Translations under genes and position numbers: made by a program
Origin: Lachnospiraceae bacterium
GTDB lineage: Bacteria > Bacillota > Clostridia > Lachnospirales > Lachnospiraceae
DNA: 6,585 bases
Direction of reading: 5' to 3'
NCBI GenBank assembly: GCA_017412265.1
Contig: JAFPYK010000107.1
Coordinates: 1-6,585, forward strand
Notes under the pieces: generated by a model
Seen by the model: the letters and a program-made list of their open reading frames with translations, nothing else
The model's database searches: none
What the model was told of the DNA's origin: nothing
Part shown: in pieces, positions 1 to 4,687 of the stretch
How the letters are laid out: each line of letters starts with the position of its first letter
How positions within the stretch are numbered: the stretch's first letter is position 1

Positions 1-803
1 AGACCCATGCCGCGGATGGCCCGGGCGTTGGACGCGGCCTGATACTGCCAGTGGGGCAGCTCACGGCCGAATTCACTGTTCGCCTCCTGGCGCACGTAAT
101 CCACAGAGCAGTAGGCGAGGTCCGGGCTGATCTCGCGAAGGAGCGAGATGATGCGCTTCTTCTGCGCGCCGGCCAGCTCCTGCATAAAGAGGAAATAGAC
201 CATGCTCGCCTTGTTCGTGCGGGACATCTCCACGGGGACATCCATACCGTATCTGCCCCGGAACGCGCTGCGGCAGGCCTCGCACTGGCAGGGACCGTGA
301 CGGTTCATGCTGTAGTCCACGATGACGCCGGTGGCGGTGCCCATATTGCAGTAGATTCCGTCGAAGGGAATCATCGCGAACATCTCGCGAAGGATTTCAT
401 CCATGTATCCGCCCTGATAACCTCCGGAGAGGCAGGTCTGCACATAGCCGTTGTAGATGAGCGGCTCGCCGTCCGGCTTGCGGTAGGCCCAGTCGGGATG
501 GCGCTCATAGACCGCGACAGGGATCTTGGAGAAATCCGTGCGGGCGATGACCTTGATGCCGTTCTCGTGGCAGCGCTCTACCAGGTGCCGGAGATCAAAT
601 CCGTCCAGATATGCGCTGCGGGTGTGGTCCGCCAGCTCTGTGGGATAGCTTGCGATCAGGCCTGCGGCGTTGAGCATCACCGCGTTGCAGGAAAAGTCCT
701 TCAGACTCTCGATGAACACATCTTCGTCGAAGTTCCGGGTGTCGATCTCACGGAAATTCGTCTGGATCACCCGCCAGGGGTATCCGTTCCACCAATTACT
801 CAT
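1..803 (-). CDS. GHL6-type hypothetical glycosyl hydrolase (N-terminal part)
   Basis: This is a reading frame on the minus strand that starts at an ATG at 803 and stays open to the left edge, giving 267 residues. The start is set by a GAGAGG ribosome site 7 bases upstream. The N-terminus (MSNWWNGYPWRVIQTNFREI) followed by NAVMLNAAGLIASYPT (residues 40-55), GIKVIARTDFSK (82-93), HPDWAYRKPDGEP (102-114) and FDGIYCNM (147-154) matches, from memory, the pattern of the hypothetical glycosyl hydrolase 6 (GHL6) TIM-barrel family. Proteins of that family often carry a GH42-like C-terminal region. Residues 172-177 form a Cys-x-Cys-x2-Cys cluster in the context CRSAFRGRYG. GH42-type enzymes bind metal with comparable clusters, so a structural zinc site is possible. 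There is no signal peptide, which suggests a cytoplasmic protein. Enzyme activity for this family is not something I can vouch for, and the substrate is unknown. It is divergent from the dehydrogenase gene and may share its control. Confidence 0.8.
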   Translation of the reverse strand, partial: MSNWWNGYPWRVIQTNFREIDTRNFDEDVFIESLKDFSCNAVMLNAAGLIASYPTELADHTRSAYLDGFDLRHLVERCHENGIKVIARTDFSKIPVAVYERHPDWAYRKPDGEPLIYNGYVQTCLSGGYQGGYMDEILREMFAMIPFDGIYCNMGTATGVIVDYSMNRHGPCQCEACRSAFRGRYGMDVPVEMSRTNKASMVYFLFMQELAGAQKKRIISLLREISPDLAYCSVDYVRQEANSEFGRELPHWQYQAASNARAIRGMG

Positions 804-838
804 TCACGTGCCTCTCTTTCGTGGGATTTCTTGATTCT

Positions 839-867
839 ATTGTATGGGGCGAATGCGGGACGGTAAA
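839..867 (-). promoter_or_regulatory. Predicted sigma-70-type promoter of the GHL6-type gene
   Basis: Read on the minus strand, TTTACC (867-862) and TACAAT (844-839) are separated by exactly 17 bases. The -10 matches the consensus at five of six positions and the -35 at four of six. Transcription would start near 832, leaving a leader of about 30 bases that contains the GAGAGG ribosome site before the ATG at 803. This is a pattern match only. Confidence 0.5.
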
Positions 868-879
868 GACGCATTTTTG

Positions 880-899
880 CCAAAATGTCGTAATTTTGG
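880..899. promoter_or_regulatory. Dyad CCAAAAT-N6-ATTTTGG, possible operator
   Basis: Seven-base arms CCAAAAT (880-886) and ATTTTGG (893-899) are perfect inverted repeats around a 6-base centre, a geometry typical of a dimeric regulator's site. It lies just upstream of the predicted minus-strand promoter. It also overlaps a weak plus-strand promoter candidate (TTGCCA 877-882, then CATAGT 901-906). It is unlike the GTAAACG sites elsewhere in the window, so a different protein would bind it. Confidence 0.35.
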
Positions 900-969
900 A
901 CATAGTGGAGAGAGGCTGCGGCGCGGGGAGAATGCGTCGAATTCAGGGACAGAATAGCAAATCTGCGGA

Positions 970-998
970 TGGAAGGGCGGCGCCTGACATGATAATAT
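970..998 (+). promoter_or_regulatory. Candidate extended -10 promoter of the dehydrogenase gene
   Basis: TAATAT (993-998) is preceded by TG-A (990-992), an extended -10 arrangement. The -35 position 17 bases upstream holds only TGGAAG, which is weak. Transcription would begin near 1005, about 43 bases before the chosen start codon. A second, longer-leader option is TTGCCA (877-882) with CATAGT (901-906) at 18-base spacing. Neither is certain. Confidence 0.35.
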
Positions 999-1032
999 GC
1001 AGGCAAATGAAACGTCGGTACAAGATTCAAAC

Positions 1033-1038
1033 AGGAGG
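1033..1038 (+). promoter_or_regulatory. AGGAGG ribosome binding site that decides the dehydrogenase start
   Basis: A full AGGAGG ends 9 bases before the ATG at 1048. The in-frame upstream ATG at 997 has no ribosome site and would overlap the predicted -10 element, so 1048 is the better start. Confidence 0.85.
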
Positions 1039-1047
1039 AGTGGTCGC

Positions 1048-2154
1048 ATGCCGAAGATCAACAAGGTGGTTACCACCGTATGGTATAACAAACAGAATAT
1101 GTATGATCTGCGCCGGGTGTTCCCCGATGCGGAGTTTGTCTACGTGGATTTTTACGACAAGGAGCGCCTGGCCGAAGAGGTGAAGGACGCGGATGTAGCC
1201 GTTGTTATGGGCGACGTGGATCCCTGCCTGCTCGGCGAGAATACGCTGAAATGGATTCAGTGTGACCATGCGGGCCTGAACGGTTCCGCGCGTCCGGAGG
1301 TGTTCGCGCGCGGCATCCCGGTGACCGGCGCGGCAGGGCGCAGCGCCCCGGTGCTGGCGGAGCACGCGGTGTATTTCATGTTCCACGGCTGCTATCACAC
1401 CAGGGAGCTGATGACGGCGCAGGACAAGTGCCAGTGGGGCGTGGAGGGCAGCGAGAGCTGGAGAGGCCTCTACGGGCGCACGGCCGGCATCATCGGCATG
1501 GGCAACAACGGCAGGCTGCTGGCTGAGCGGCTGCACGCCTTCGGCATGAAGATCATAGCCTACAACCGGTCTCCGATCCAGGGGCTGGACTATATCGACA
1601 AGAAGCTGATCGGGAAGAATGGCGACACAATCGAGCCGCTGCTTCGCGAATCGGATTTCATCATTCTTAGCATCGCGCTGACGGACGAGACCTTCCATAT
1701 GCTGAACAAGGACACGTTCGCGATGGTCAAGCCGGGCGCATTCCTGGTGAACATGGGCCGCGGCGGGCTCGTCTGCACCGAGGACATGATCGAGGCGCTG
1801 GAGAACGGAACGCTCTCGGGCGCCGGACTGGACGTGTTCGAAGAGCAGCCGCTCTCCCCGGATTCTCCGCTCTGGCATATGCCCACCGTCTATATCACGC
1901 CGCACAGCACCCCGCAGGTGCCGGACCGGCAGGCGGCCACGATCGCGATCATCCGCGAAAATGCGCGTCGTTTCGAGGCGGGCGAGCCGCTTCTGAACCT
2001 GATGAAGCCCTCCGACGCCATCTCCGGCCAGAAGGCCGAGGGCGGCTGGGCCCGGATGATGAATTCCGGCCTCACGAAGGAGCAGATCGCCGCGATGCCG
2101 CTGGAGAGATATCTCGGGGCCCGGGGGTGGAAGGATCCCTCGGAGTGGATGTAA
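1048..2154 (+). CDS. D-isomer-specific 2-hydroxyacid dehydrogenase family protein
   Basis: This is a 368-residue cytoplasmic oxidoreductase expected to interconvert a 2-keto acid and a D-2-hydroxy acid with a nicotinamide cofactor. The nucleotide-binding motif G-M-G-N-N-G is at residues 150-155 and begins the inserted Rossmann domain. The end of the second strand reads AYNRS (171-175). It has Asn173 where NAD-specific members usually have Asp, followed by Arg174, which may favour NADP(H). The substrate-side catalytic residues are Arg238 (NMGRGGLV) and His286 (TPHST). The position normally filled by the assisting Glu, just before Pro in DVFEEQPL, is Gln267, as in the Gln-His pair of formate dehydrogenases. 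The catalytic core ends near residue 319, and about 49 further residues (320-368, ending PLERYLGARGWKDPSEWM) form a tail beyond the usual length of roughly 310-330. The gene is followed by hairpin sequence and then the LacI-type gene. The substrate is unknown. Glyoxylate/hydroxypyruvate reductase, phosphoglycerate dehydrogenase-like and formate dehydrogenase-like roles are alternatives. Confidence 0.9.
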   Translation: MPKINKVVTTVWYNKQNMYDLRRVFPDAEFVYVDFYDKERLAEEVKDADVAVVMGDVDPCLLGENTLKWIQCDHAGLNGSARPEVFARGIPVTGAAGRSAPVLAEHAVYFMFHGCYHTRELMTAQDKCQWGVEGSESWRGLYGRTAGIIGMGNNGRLLAERLHAFGMKIIAYNRSPIQGLDYIDKKLIGKNGDTIEPLLRESDFIILSIALTDETFHMLNKDTFAMVKPGAFLVNMGRGGLVCTEDMIEALENGTLSGAGLDVFEEQPLSPDSPLWHMPTVYITPHSTPQVPDRQAATIAIIRENARRFEAGEPLLNLMKPSDAISGQKAEGGWARMMNSGLTKEQIAAMPLERYLGARGWKDPSEWM

Positions 2155-2177
2155 ACTTGCAAGATACTCCTTTTTTT
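2142..2177 (+). terminator. Weak possible terminator at the end of the dehydrogenase gene
   Basis: GGAGT (2142-2146) can pair with ACTCC (2166-2170), and seven T residues follow at once (2171-2177). The stem is only five to six pairs with a large loop that includes the stop codon, so it would be weak alone. The larger hairpin just downstream may act with it. Confidence 0.3.
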
Positions 2178-2190
2178 GTCTCACTTGTTG

Positions 2191-2223
2191 CAGGGCGCCG
2201 GCAGGATGACTGCCCGCGCCCTG
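2191..2223. repeat. Strong GC-rich inverted repeat between the dehydrogenase and lacI-type genes
   Basis: Arms 2191-2204 and 2210-2223 pair over 14 positions with one C-C mismatch (2199/2215) around a GATGA loop. The RNA hairpin would be very stable. No U-tract follows on either strand, so it is not a textbook intrinsic terminator. It sits 14 bases after a run of seven Ts, and 23 bases before the regulator's -35 element. It probably insulates the two genes. Confidence 0.55.
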
Positions 2224-2246
2224 GTGCGTTCCCGTGAAACATTTTC

Positions 2247-2275
2247 TTGCATTTGATGCGCAATAGGTTTATGAT
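2247..2275 (+). promoter_or_regulatory. Predicted promoter of the LacI-family regulator
   Basis: TTGCAT (2247-2252) and TATGAT (2270-2275) are spaced by exactly 17 bases, and each matches the sigma-70/sigma-A consensus at five of six positions. The predicted start of transcription is about 2282, immediately before the operator at 2289-2300. Confidence 0.65.
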
Positions 2276-2288
2276 ACATTTAACAAGA

Positions 2289-2300
2289 GTAAACGATTAC
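2289..2300. promoter_or_regulatory. LacI-type operator at the regulator's own promoter
   Basis: GTAAACGATTAC is a palindrome with a central CG and one imperfect pair. It has 11 of 12 bases in common with the two sites in front of the solute-binding protein gene. It lies about 8-19 bases after the predicted transcription start, where a bound repressor would block transcription, so negative autoregulation is likely. It also fits the core of the CcpA cre consensus, so CcpA binding cannot be excluded. Confidence 0.65.
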
Positions 2301-2320
2301 GCAACAAAGGGGGCGGCCGT

Positions 2321-3364
2321 ATGGACGAATCTGTGTCTATCCGGAAGATTGCGGAGCTTGCGGGGGTATCTGTGGCGACGGTGTCGCGGATCATCAACAA
2401 AAAAGGGCGGTATTCCAAGGAGACCGAGAGGCGCGTGCATGAGATCATGGACGCTTACGGCTACGTGCCGAACATGCTGGCGAAGGGCCTGCGGACGAAC
2501 CGCAATATGATGATCGGCATCATGCTGCCGGACATCACGGGCGTGTATTTCGGCGACGTGGCGAGCGTGATCCAGTCGTATCTGTTCCGGCACGGCTACG
2601 CGAGCATCTTCTGCAATACCGGCAGAGACAAGCAGATGGAGCTGGAGTGCATCCGGATCCTGCAGTCGCAGCAGGTGGCGGGGATCGTGCATTTCGTGCG
2701 CCACAACCACGCGGACGCGGGATTCATCAACCTGCCGACCGTCTATCTGGACACGGATCCCGCACGGGAGCCGAATCGGGAGCAGGTGGTCAATGTGACC
2801 TGTGACAATGTTATGGGCGGATATCTGGGCACGAAGCGGCTGCTGGAGGCGGGCTGCAAGCGCGTGGCGGTCCTGACGACGCCGACCAACTATACGCATG
2901 TGAAGCGCCTGGAGGGGTATCGCAAGGCGTTGAGGGAAGCCGGCTTCGAGCCGGAGAAGGAACTGATCTACGCGGTGGACCGCGTGTCGATCAAGAGTGC
3001 GAGAGAGGCTGTGGCTGCCAACTGGGGGAAGGACCGGCCGGACGGGCTGATGTGCCTGAATGATTCATTTGGCATCGGCGCGCTCAAGGGAGTGCTGGAT
3101 CTCGGACTGCGCGTTCCGGAGGATGTGAAGATCGTCGCCTATGACGCAAGTGATATGCTGGCCGCGTCCAATCCGGCCATCACGACCATCATCCAGCCGA
3201 AGGAGCTGGTGGGAGAGACGATCGCGCGGGAGCTGCTCCGCATGATGCAGGATCCGGCCCCGGAGGGCAAGAGCGAGGAGCACTCGATTGTGATTCCGGT
3301 GACGCTGCTGGAGCGTGACAGCGTGGAGATGCAGGCACATGCCCCACGCATCTCAGGAAAATAA
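2321..3364 (+). CDS. LacI/GalR-family transcriptional regulator
   Basis: This is a 347-residue DNA-binding regulator of the usual family length. The helix-turn-helix is at residues 6-26 (IRKIAELAGVSVATVSRIIN). Val18-Ala19 sit at the two base-reading positions of the recognition helix, the combination found in GalR-like members. The hinge PNMLAKGLRTNR (50-61) supplies Leu57 for wedging into a central CpG, in agreement with the CG-centred sites in this window. The rest, from MMIGIMLPDI onwards, is a periplasmic-binding-protein-like effector domain with the familiar LMCLNDSFGIGALKG and AITTIIQP segments, so it should respond to a sugar or sugar derivative. AAAGGGGG at 2306-2313 precedes the ATG by 7 bases. 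Its operator-bearing promoter and the matching sites before the next gene suggest it represses itself and the solute-binding protein. The effector is unknown. Confidence 0.95.
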   Translation: MDESVSIRKIAELAGVSVATVSRIINKKGRYSKETERRVHEIMDAYGYVPNMLAKGLRTNRNMMIGIMLPDITGVYFGDVASVIQSYLFRHGYASIFCNTGRDKQMELECIRILQSQQVAGIVHFVRHNHADAGFINLPTVYLDTDPAREPNREQVVNVTCDNVMGGYLGTKRLLEAGCKRVAVLTTPTNYTHVKRLEGYRKALREAGFEPEKELIYAVDRVSIKSAREAVAANWGKDRPDGLMCLNDSFGIGALKGVLDLGLRVPEDVKIVAYDASDMLAASNPAITTIIQPKELVGETIARELLRMMQDPAPEGKSEEHSIVIPVTLLERDSVEMQAHAPRISGK

Positions 3365-3397
3365 TAAGAAAAACCGAAGTGAAATGATATTTTCCAC

Positions 3398-3426
3398 TTG
3401 ACGGTAAACGTTTACGCTGATACAAT
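3398..3426 (+). promoter_or_regulatory. Predicted strong promoter of the solute-binding protein gene
   Basis: TTGACG (3398-3403) and TACAAT (3421-3426) match the consensus at five of six positions each, with an ideal 17-base spacer. The spacer holds the operator 3404-3415, so RNA polymerase and repressor would compete directly. Transcription should begin near 3433, leaving a leader of about 108 bases. Confidence 0.75.
3404..3415. promoter_or_regulatory. LacI-type operator between -35 and -10 of the solute-binding protein promoter
   Basis: GTAAACGTTTAC is a perfect 12-base palindrome with a central CG. It lies directly against the -35 element and inside the promoter spacer, a classical repressing position. 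The site is also close to a CcpA cre core. The adjacent LacI-family gene and its matching autoregulatory site make that protein the favoured ligand. Confidence 0.75.
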
Positions 3427-3464
3427 GAATTTACCAATTAATCGGAAGAGTTCTTCTTCCACAT

Positions 3465-3490
3465 ATATACGACGGTCGTTCGTCGTATAT
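3465..3490 (+). promoter_or_regulatory. Leader hairpin in the 5' untranslated region
   Basis: Arms ATATACGACG (3465-3474) and CGTCGTATAT (3481-3490) are perfectly complementary around a 6-base GTCGTT loop, in which an extra G-U pair is possible. GCTTTTAGG follows, with only four Ts, so termination is likely to be inefficient at best. It may instead stabilise the 5' end of an abundant transcript or act as an attenuator. Confidence 0.5.
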
Positions 3491-3498
3491 GCTTTTAG

Positions 3499-3518
3499 GA
3501 GCGTAAACGTTTACGCTC
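3499..3518. promoter_or_regulatory. Second, 20-base palindromic LacI-type operator
   Basis: Ten-base arms GAGCGTAAAC and GTTTACGCTC form a perfect 20-base palindrome with the same GTAAACGTTTAC core as the promoter operator. Its centre is 99 bases from the centre of that site and 23 bases before the start codon. Bound repressor could block elongation or loop with the upstream site. In the transcript the same bases would form a hairpin ending 7 bases before the AAAGGAG ribosome site (3526-3532). Confidence 0.75.
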
Positions 3519-3540
3519 ATTCGGCAAAGGAGAGTAAGAC

Positions 3541-4611
3541 ATGAAAAAGACAAACAGAATCCTGGCTGTTCTGATGGTCCTTGTTCTGACGGTCGCCATG
3601 ATGGCGGGCTGCGGCCAGAAGCAGGAAGAGCAGACGACGACGAAGGCTCCCGAGACGACCACAAAGGCTCCCGAGACGACCACGACGGCTCCCGAGACCA
3701 CGACGGCTCCCGAGACCACGACAGAAGCTGAGACCGAGCTGGACTATTCCAAGCTTCATTTCGGCATGAGCTCCAAGAATATGGCGAACCCCTTCCAGAA
3801 GGAAGTTGTAGTCGGCTGCCAGAACGCTTGTAAGGCACTTGGCATCAACCTGACCGTGACCGATTCCGGTTCTGACCCGGTCAAGCAGGAGAAGGATATG
3901 GAAGACCTGATCGAGGCAGGCTGCCAGGCGATCCTCTTCGTTCCTTATGACTCCATGGGCCTTGAGGCTGTGTTAAAGAAAGCGCATGAGAGAGGCGTCA
4001 TCCTGATCAACCTGGACAACCGTGTGGATGACAACTCCGCGCAGTATGTGGATTCCATCATCGTCTCCGATAACGTGCAGGCCGGTGAGCTTGCAGGCCA
4101 GGCTCTGGTTGACGCTCTGGGCGGCAAGGGCAAGATCGCGATCTATTCCGTTCCTACCTCCCTTGCTTCCGTCTATCGTTCCGAGGGCTTCAAGTCCGTC
4201 ATCGAGAAGTATCCTGACATCGAGGTCGTCGTCGAGCAGACCGCAACCGCCGGTTCCGAGGACGTGGCTCTTCCTGTCTGGGAGACCGTGTTCCAGACCT
4301 ATCCGGATCTGGACGGCGCGTTCGGCTACTGCGACTCTGCCGCACAGGCAGCAGTCTCCGCGGCGAAGGCTCAGGGCATCCTTGAGAACGTGAAGATCGT
4401 CTCCGTCGACGGTTCCACCGATGGCAAGGTCTTCATCCGCAACGGTGAGATGTACGGATCTGCGGCTCAGTTCCCTCAGGTCATCTCCGAGACCGGTGTG
4501 CAGTATGCCTGCGACATCCTGGCCGGCAAGACCGTAGAGAAGGAAGTCAAGGTTCCTACCGTATGGTGCAATAAGGATAACGTGGATACCATCAACAACT
4601 TCTCTGAGTAA
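3541..4611 (+). CDS. Sugar-type ABC transporter solute-binding lipoprotein
   Basis: This is a 356-residue surface lipoprotein. Lys2-Lys3-Thr-Asn-Arg precede a hydrophobic core (residues 7-20), and MAGC (21-24) is a lipobox placing the lipidated cysteine at 24. Residues 32-65 are a low-complexity Thr/Ala/Pro/Glu linker of TTTKAPE-like repeats that would tether the domain across the wall. From about residue 72 on it is a type 1 periplasmic-binding fold of the ribose/xylose-binding (Peripla_BP_4) kind. Recognisable segments are GMSSKNMANPFQ, DSGSDPVKQ, ILFVPYDS, VILINLDNRVD, a GYCDSAAQAA segment and KIVSVDGSTDG. Such proteins hand monosaccharides or related polyols to an ABC permease. AAAGGAG lies 8 bases before the ATG. 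Expression appears to be repressed by the upstream LacI-type protein. Codon choice (many GCT, CTT, GTT, TCC, CGT) differs from the neighbours and suggests high expression. No permease or ATPase gene is in the window. Confidence 0.93.
   Translation: MKKTNRILAVLMVLVLTVAMMAGCGQKQEEQTTTKAPETTTKAPETTTTAPETTTAPETTTEAETELDYSKLHFGMSSKNMANPFQKEVVVGCQNACKALGINLTVTDSGSDPVKQEKDMEDLIEAGCQAILFVPYDSMGLEAVLKKAHERGVILINLDNRVDDNSAQYVDSIIVSDNVQAGELAGQALVDALGGKGKIAIYSVPTSLASVYRSEGFKSVIEKYPDIEVVVEQTATAGSEDVALPVWETVFQTYPDLDGAFGYCDSAAQAAVSAAKAQGILENVKIVSVDGSTDGKVFIRNGEMYGSAAQFPQVISETGVQYACDILAGKTVEKEVKVPTVWCNKDNVDTINNFSE
3634..3735 (+). repeat. Degenerate tandem repeat coding the Thr-rich linker
   Basis: The stretch consists of units of 18-21 bases ending GCTCCCGAG, read as TTTKAPE twice, then TTTTAPE, TTTAPE and TTTEAET. 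One unit is a codon shorter than the rest, consistent with expansion or contraction by slippage. Copy number probably varies between strains. Confidence 0.75.
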
Positions 4612-4638
4612 CTTCTGAGGAAGACACGGATGTGTATG

Positions 4639-4666
4639 CGGGGTGCCTTCGGGCACCCCGTTTTTT
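4639..4666 (+). terminator. Intrinsic terminator after the solute-binding protein gene
   Basis: A nine-pair stem CGGGGTGCC / GGCACCCCG (4639-4647 and 4652-4660) closes a UUCG tetraloop and is followed directly by six Ts (4661-4666). This is a near-ideal rho-independent terminator. It lies 27 bases past the stop codon and only 21 bases before the next start codon. Confidence 0.93.
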
Positions 4667-4673
4667 CAGGCAA

Positions 4674-4680
4674 GGGAGGA
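4674..4680 (+). promoter_or_regulatory. GGGAGGA ribosome site that decides the epimerase start
   Basis: GGGAGGA ends 7 bases before the ATG at 4688. The in-frame ATG at 4643 lies inside the terminator stem and has no ribosome site, so it is rejected as a start. Confidence 0.85.
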
Positions 4681-4687
4681 GACAGTG

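Noticed and set aside
51..866. Plus-strand open frame of 271 codons opposite the GHL6-type gene
   Set aside because: The minus-strand frame has the family-like motifs, promoter and ribosome site. This frame has none and begins inside the other gene.
997..1047. Upstream in-frame ATG of the dehydrogenase gene
   Set aside because: It has no ribosome site and overlaps the predicted -10 element. The AGGAGG before 1048 marks the start.
2151..2163. GTAAACTTGCAAG as a fourth LacI operator
   Set aside because: Only the left half-site GTAAAC is present. It overlaps the dehydrogenase stop codon and has no matching right half.
1027..2184. Minus-strand open frame of 385 codons opposite the dehydrogenase gene
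   Set aside because: It is rich in Arg, His, Leu and Gln with no recognisable domain or good ribosome site, and lies antisense to a gene with clear catalytic motifs. GC-rich codon use leaves the complementary frame free of stops.
2297..2899. Minus-strand open frame opposite the LacI-type gene
   Set aside because: It shows His/Arg-rich shadow composition and overlaps the regulator's helix-turn-helix coding region.
3634..3735. CRISPR-like or mobile repeat
   Set aside because: The units are 18-21 bases, contiguous and in frame, and encode a Thr/Pro-rich linker, with no spacers.
3973..4656. Minus-strand open frame opposite the lipoprotein gene
   Set aside because: It starts inside the terminator region and has no domain signature. 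The sense strand encodes a clear lipoprotein.
4643..4687. Upstream in-frame ATG of the epimerase gene
   Set aside because: It lies within the terminator stem and its added residues have no counterpart in the family. The start at 4688 has a good ribosome site.
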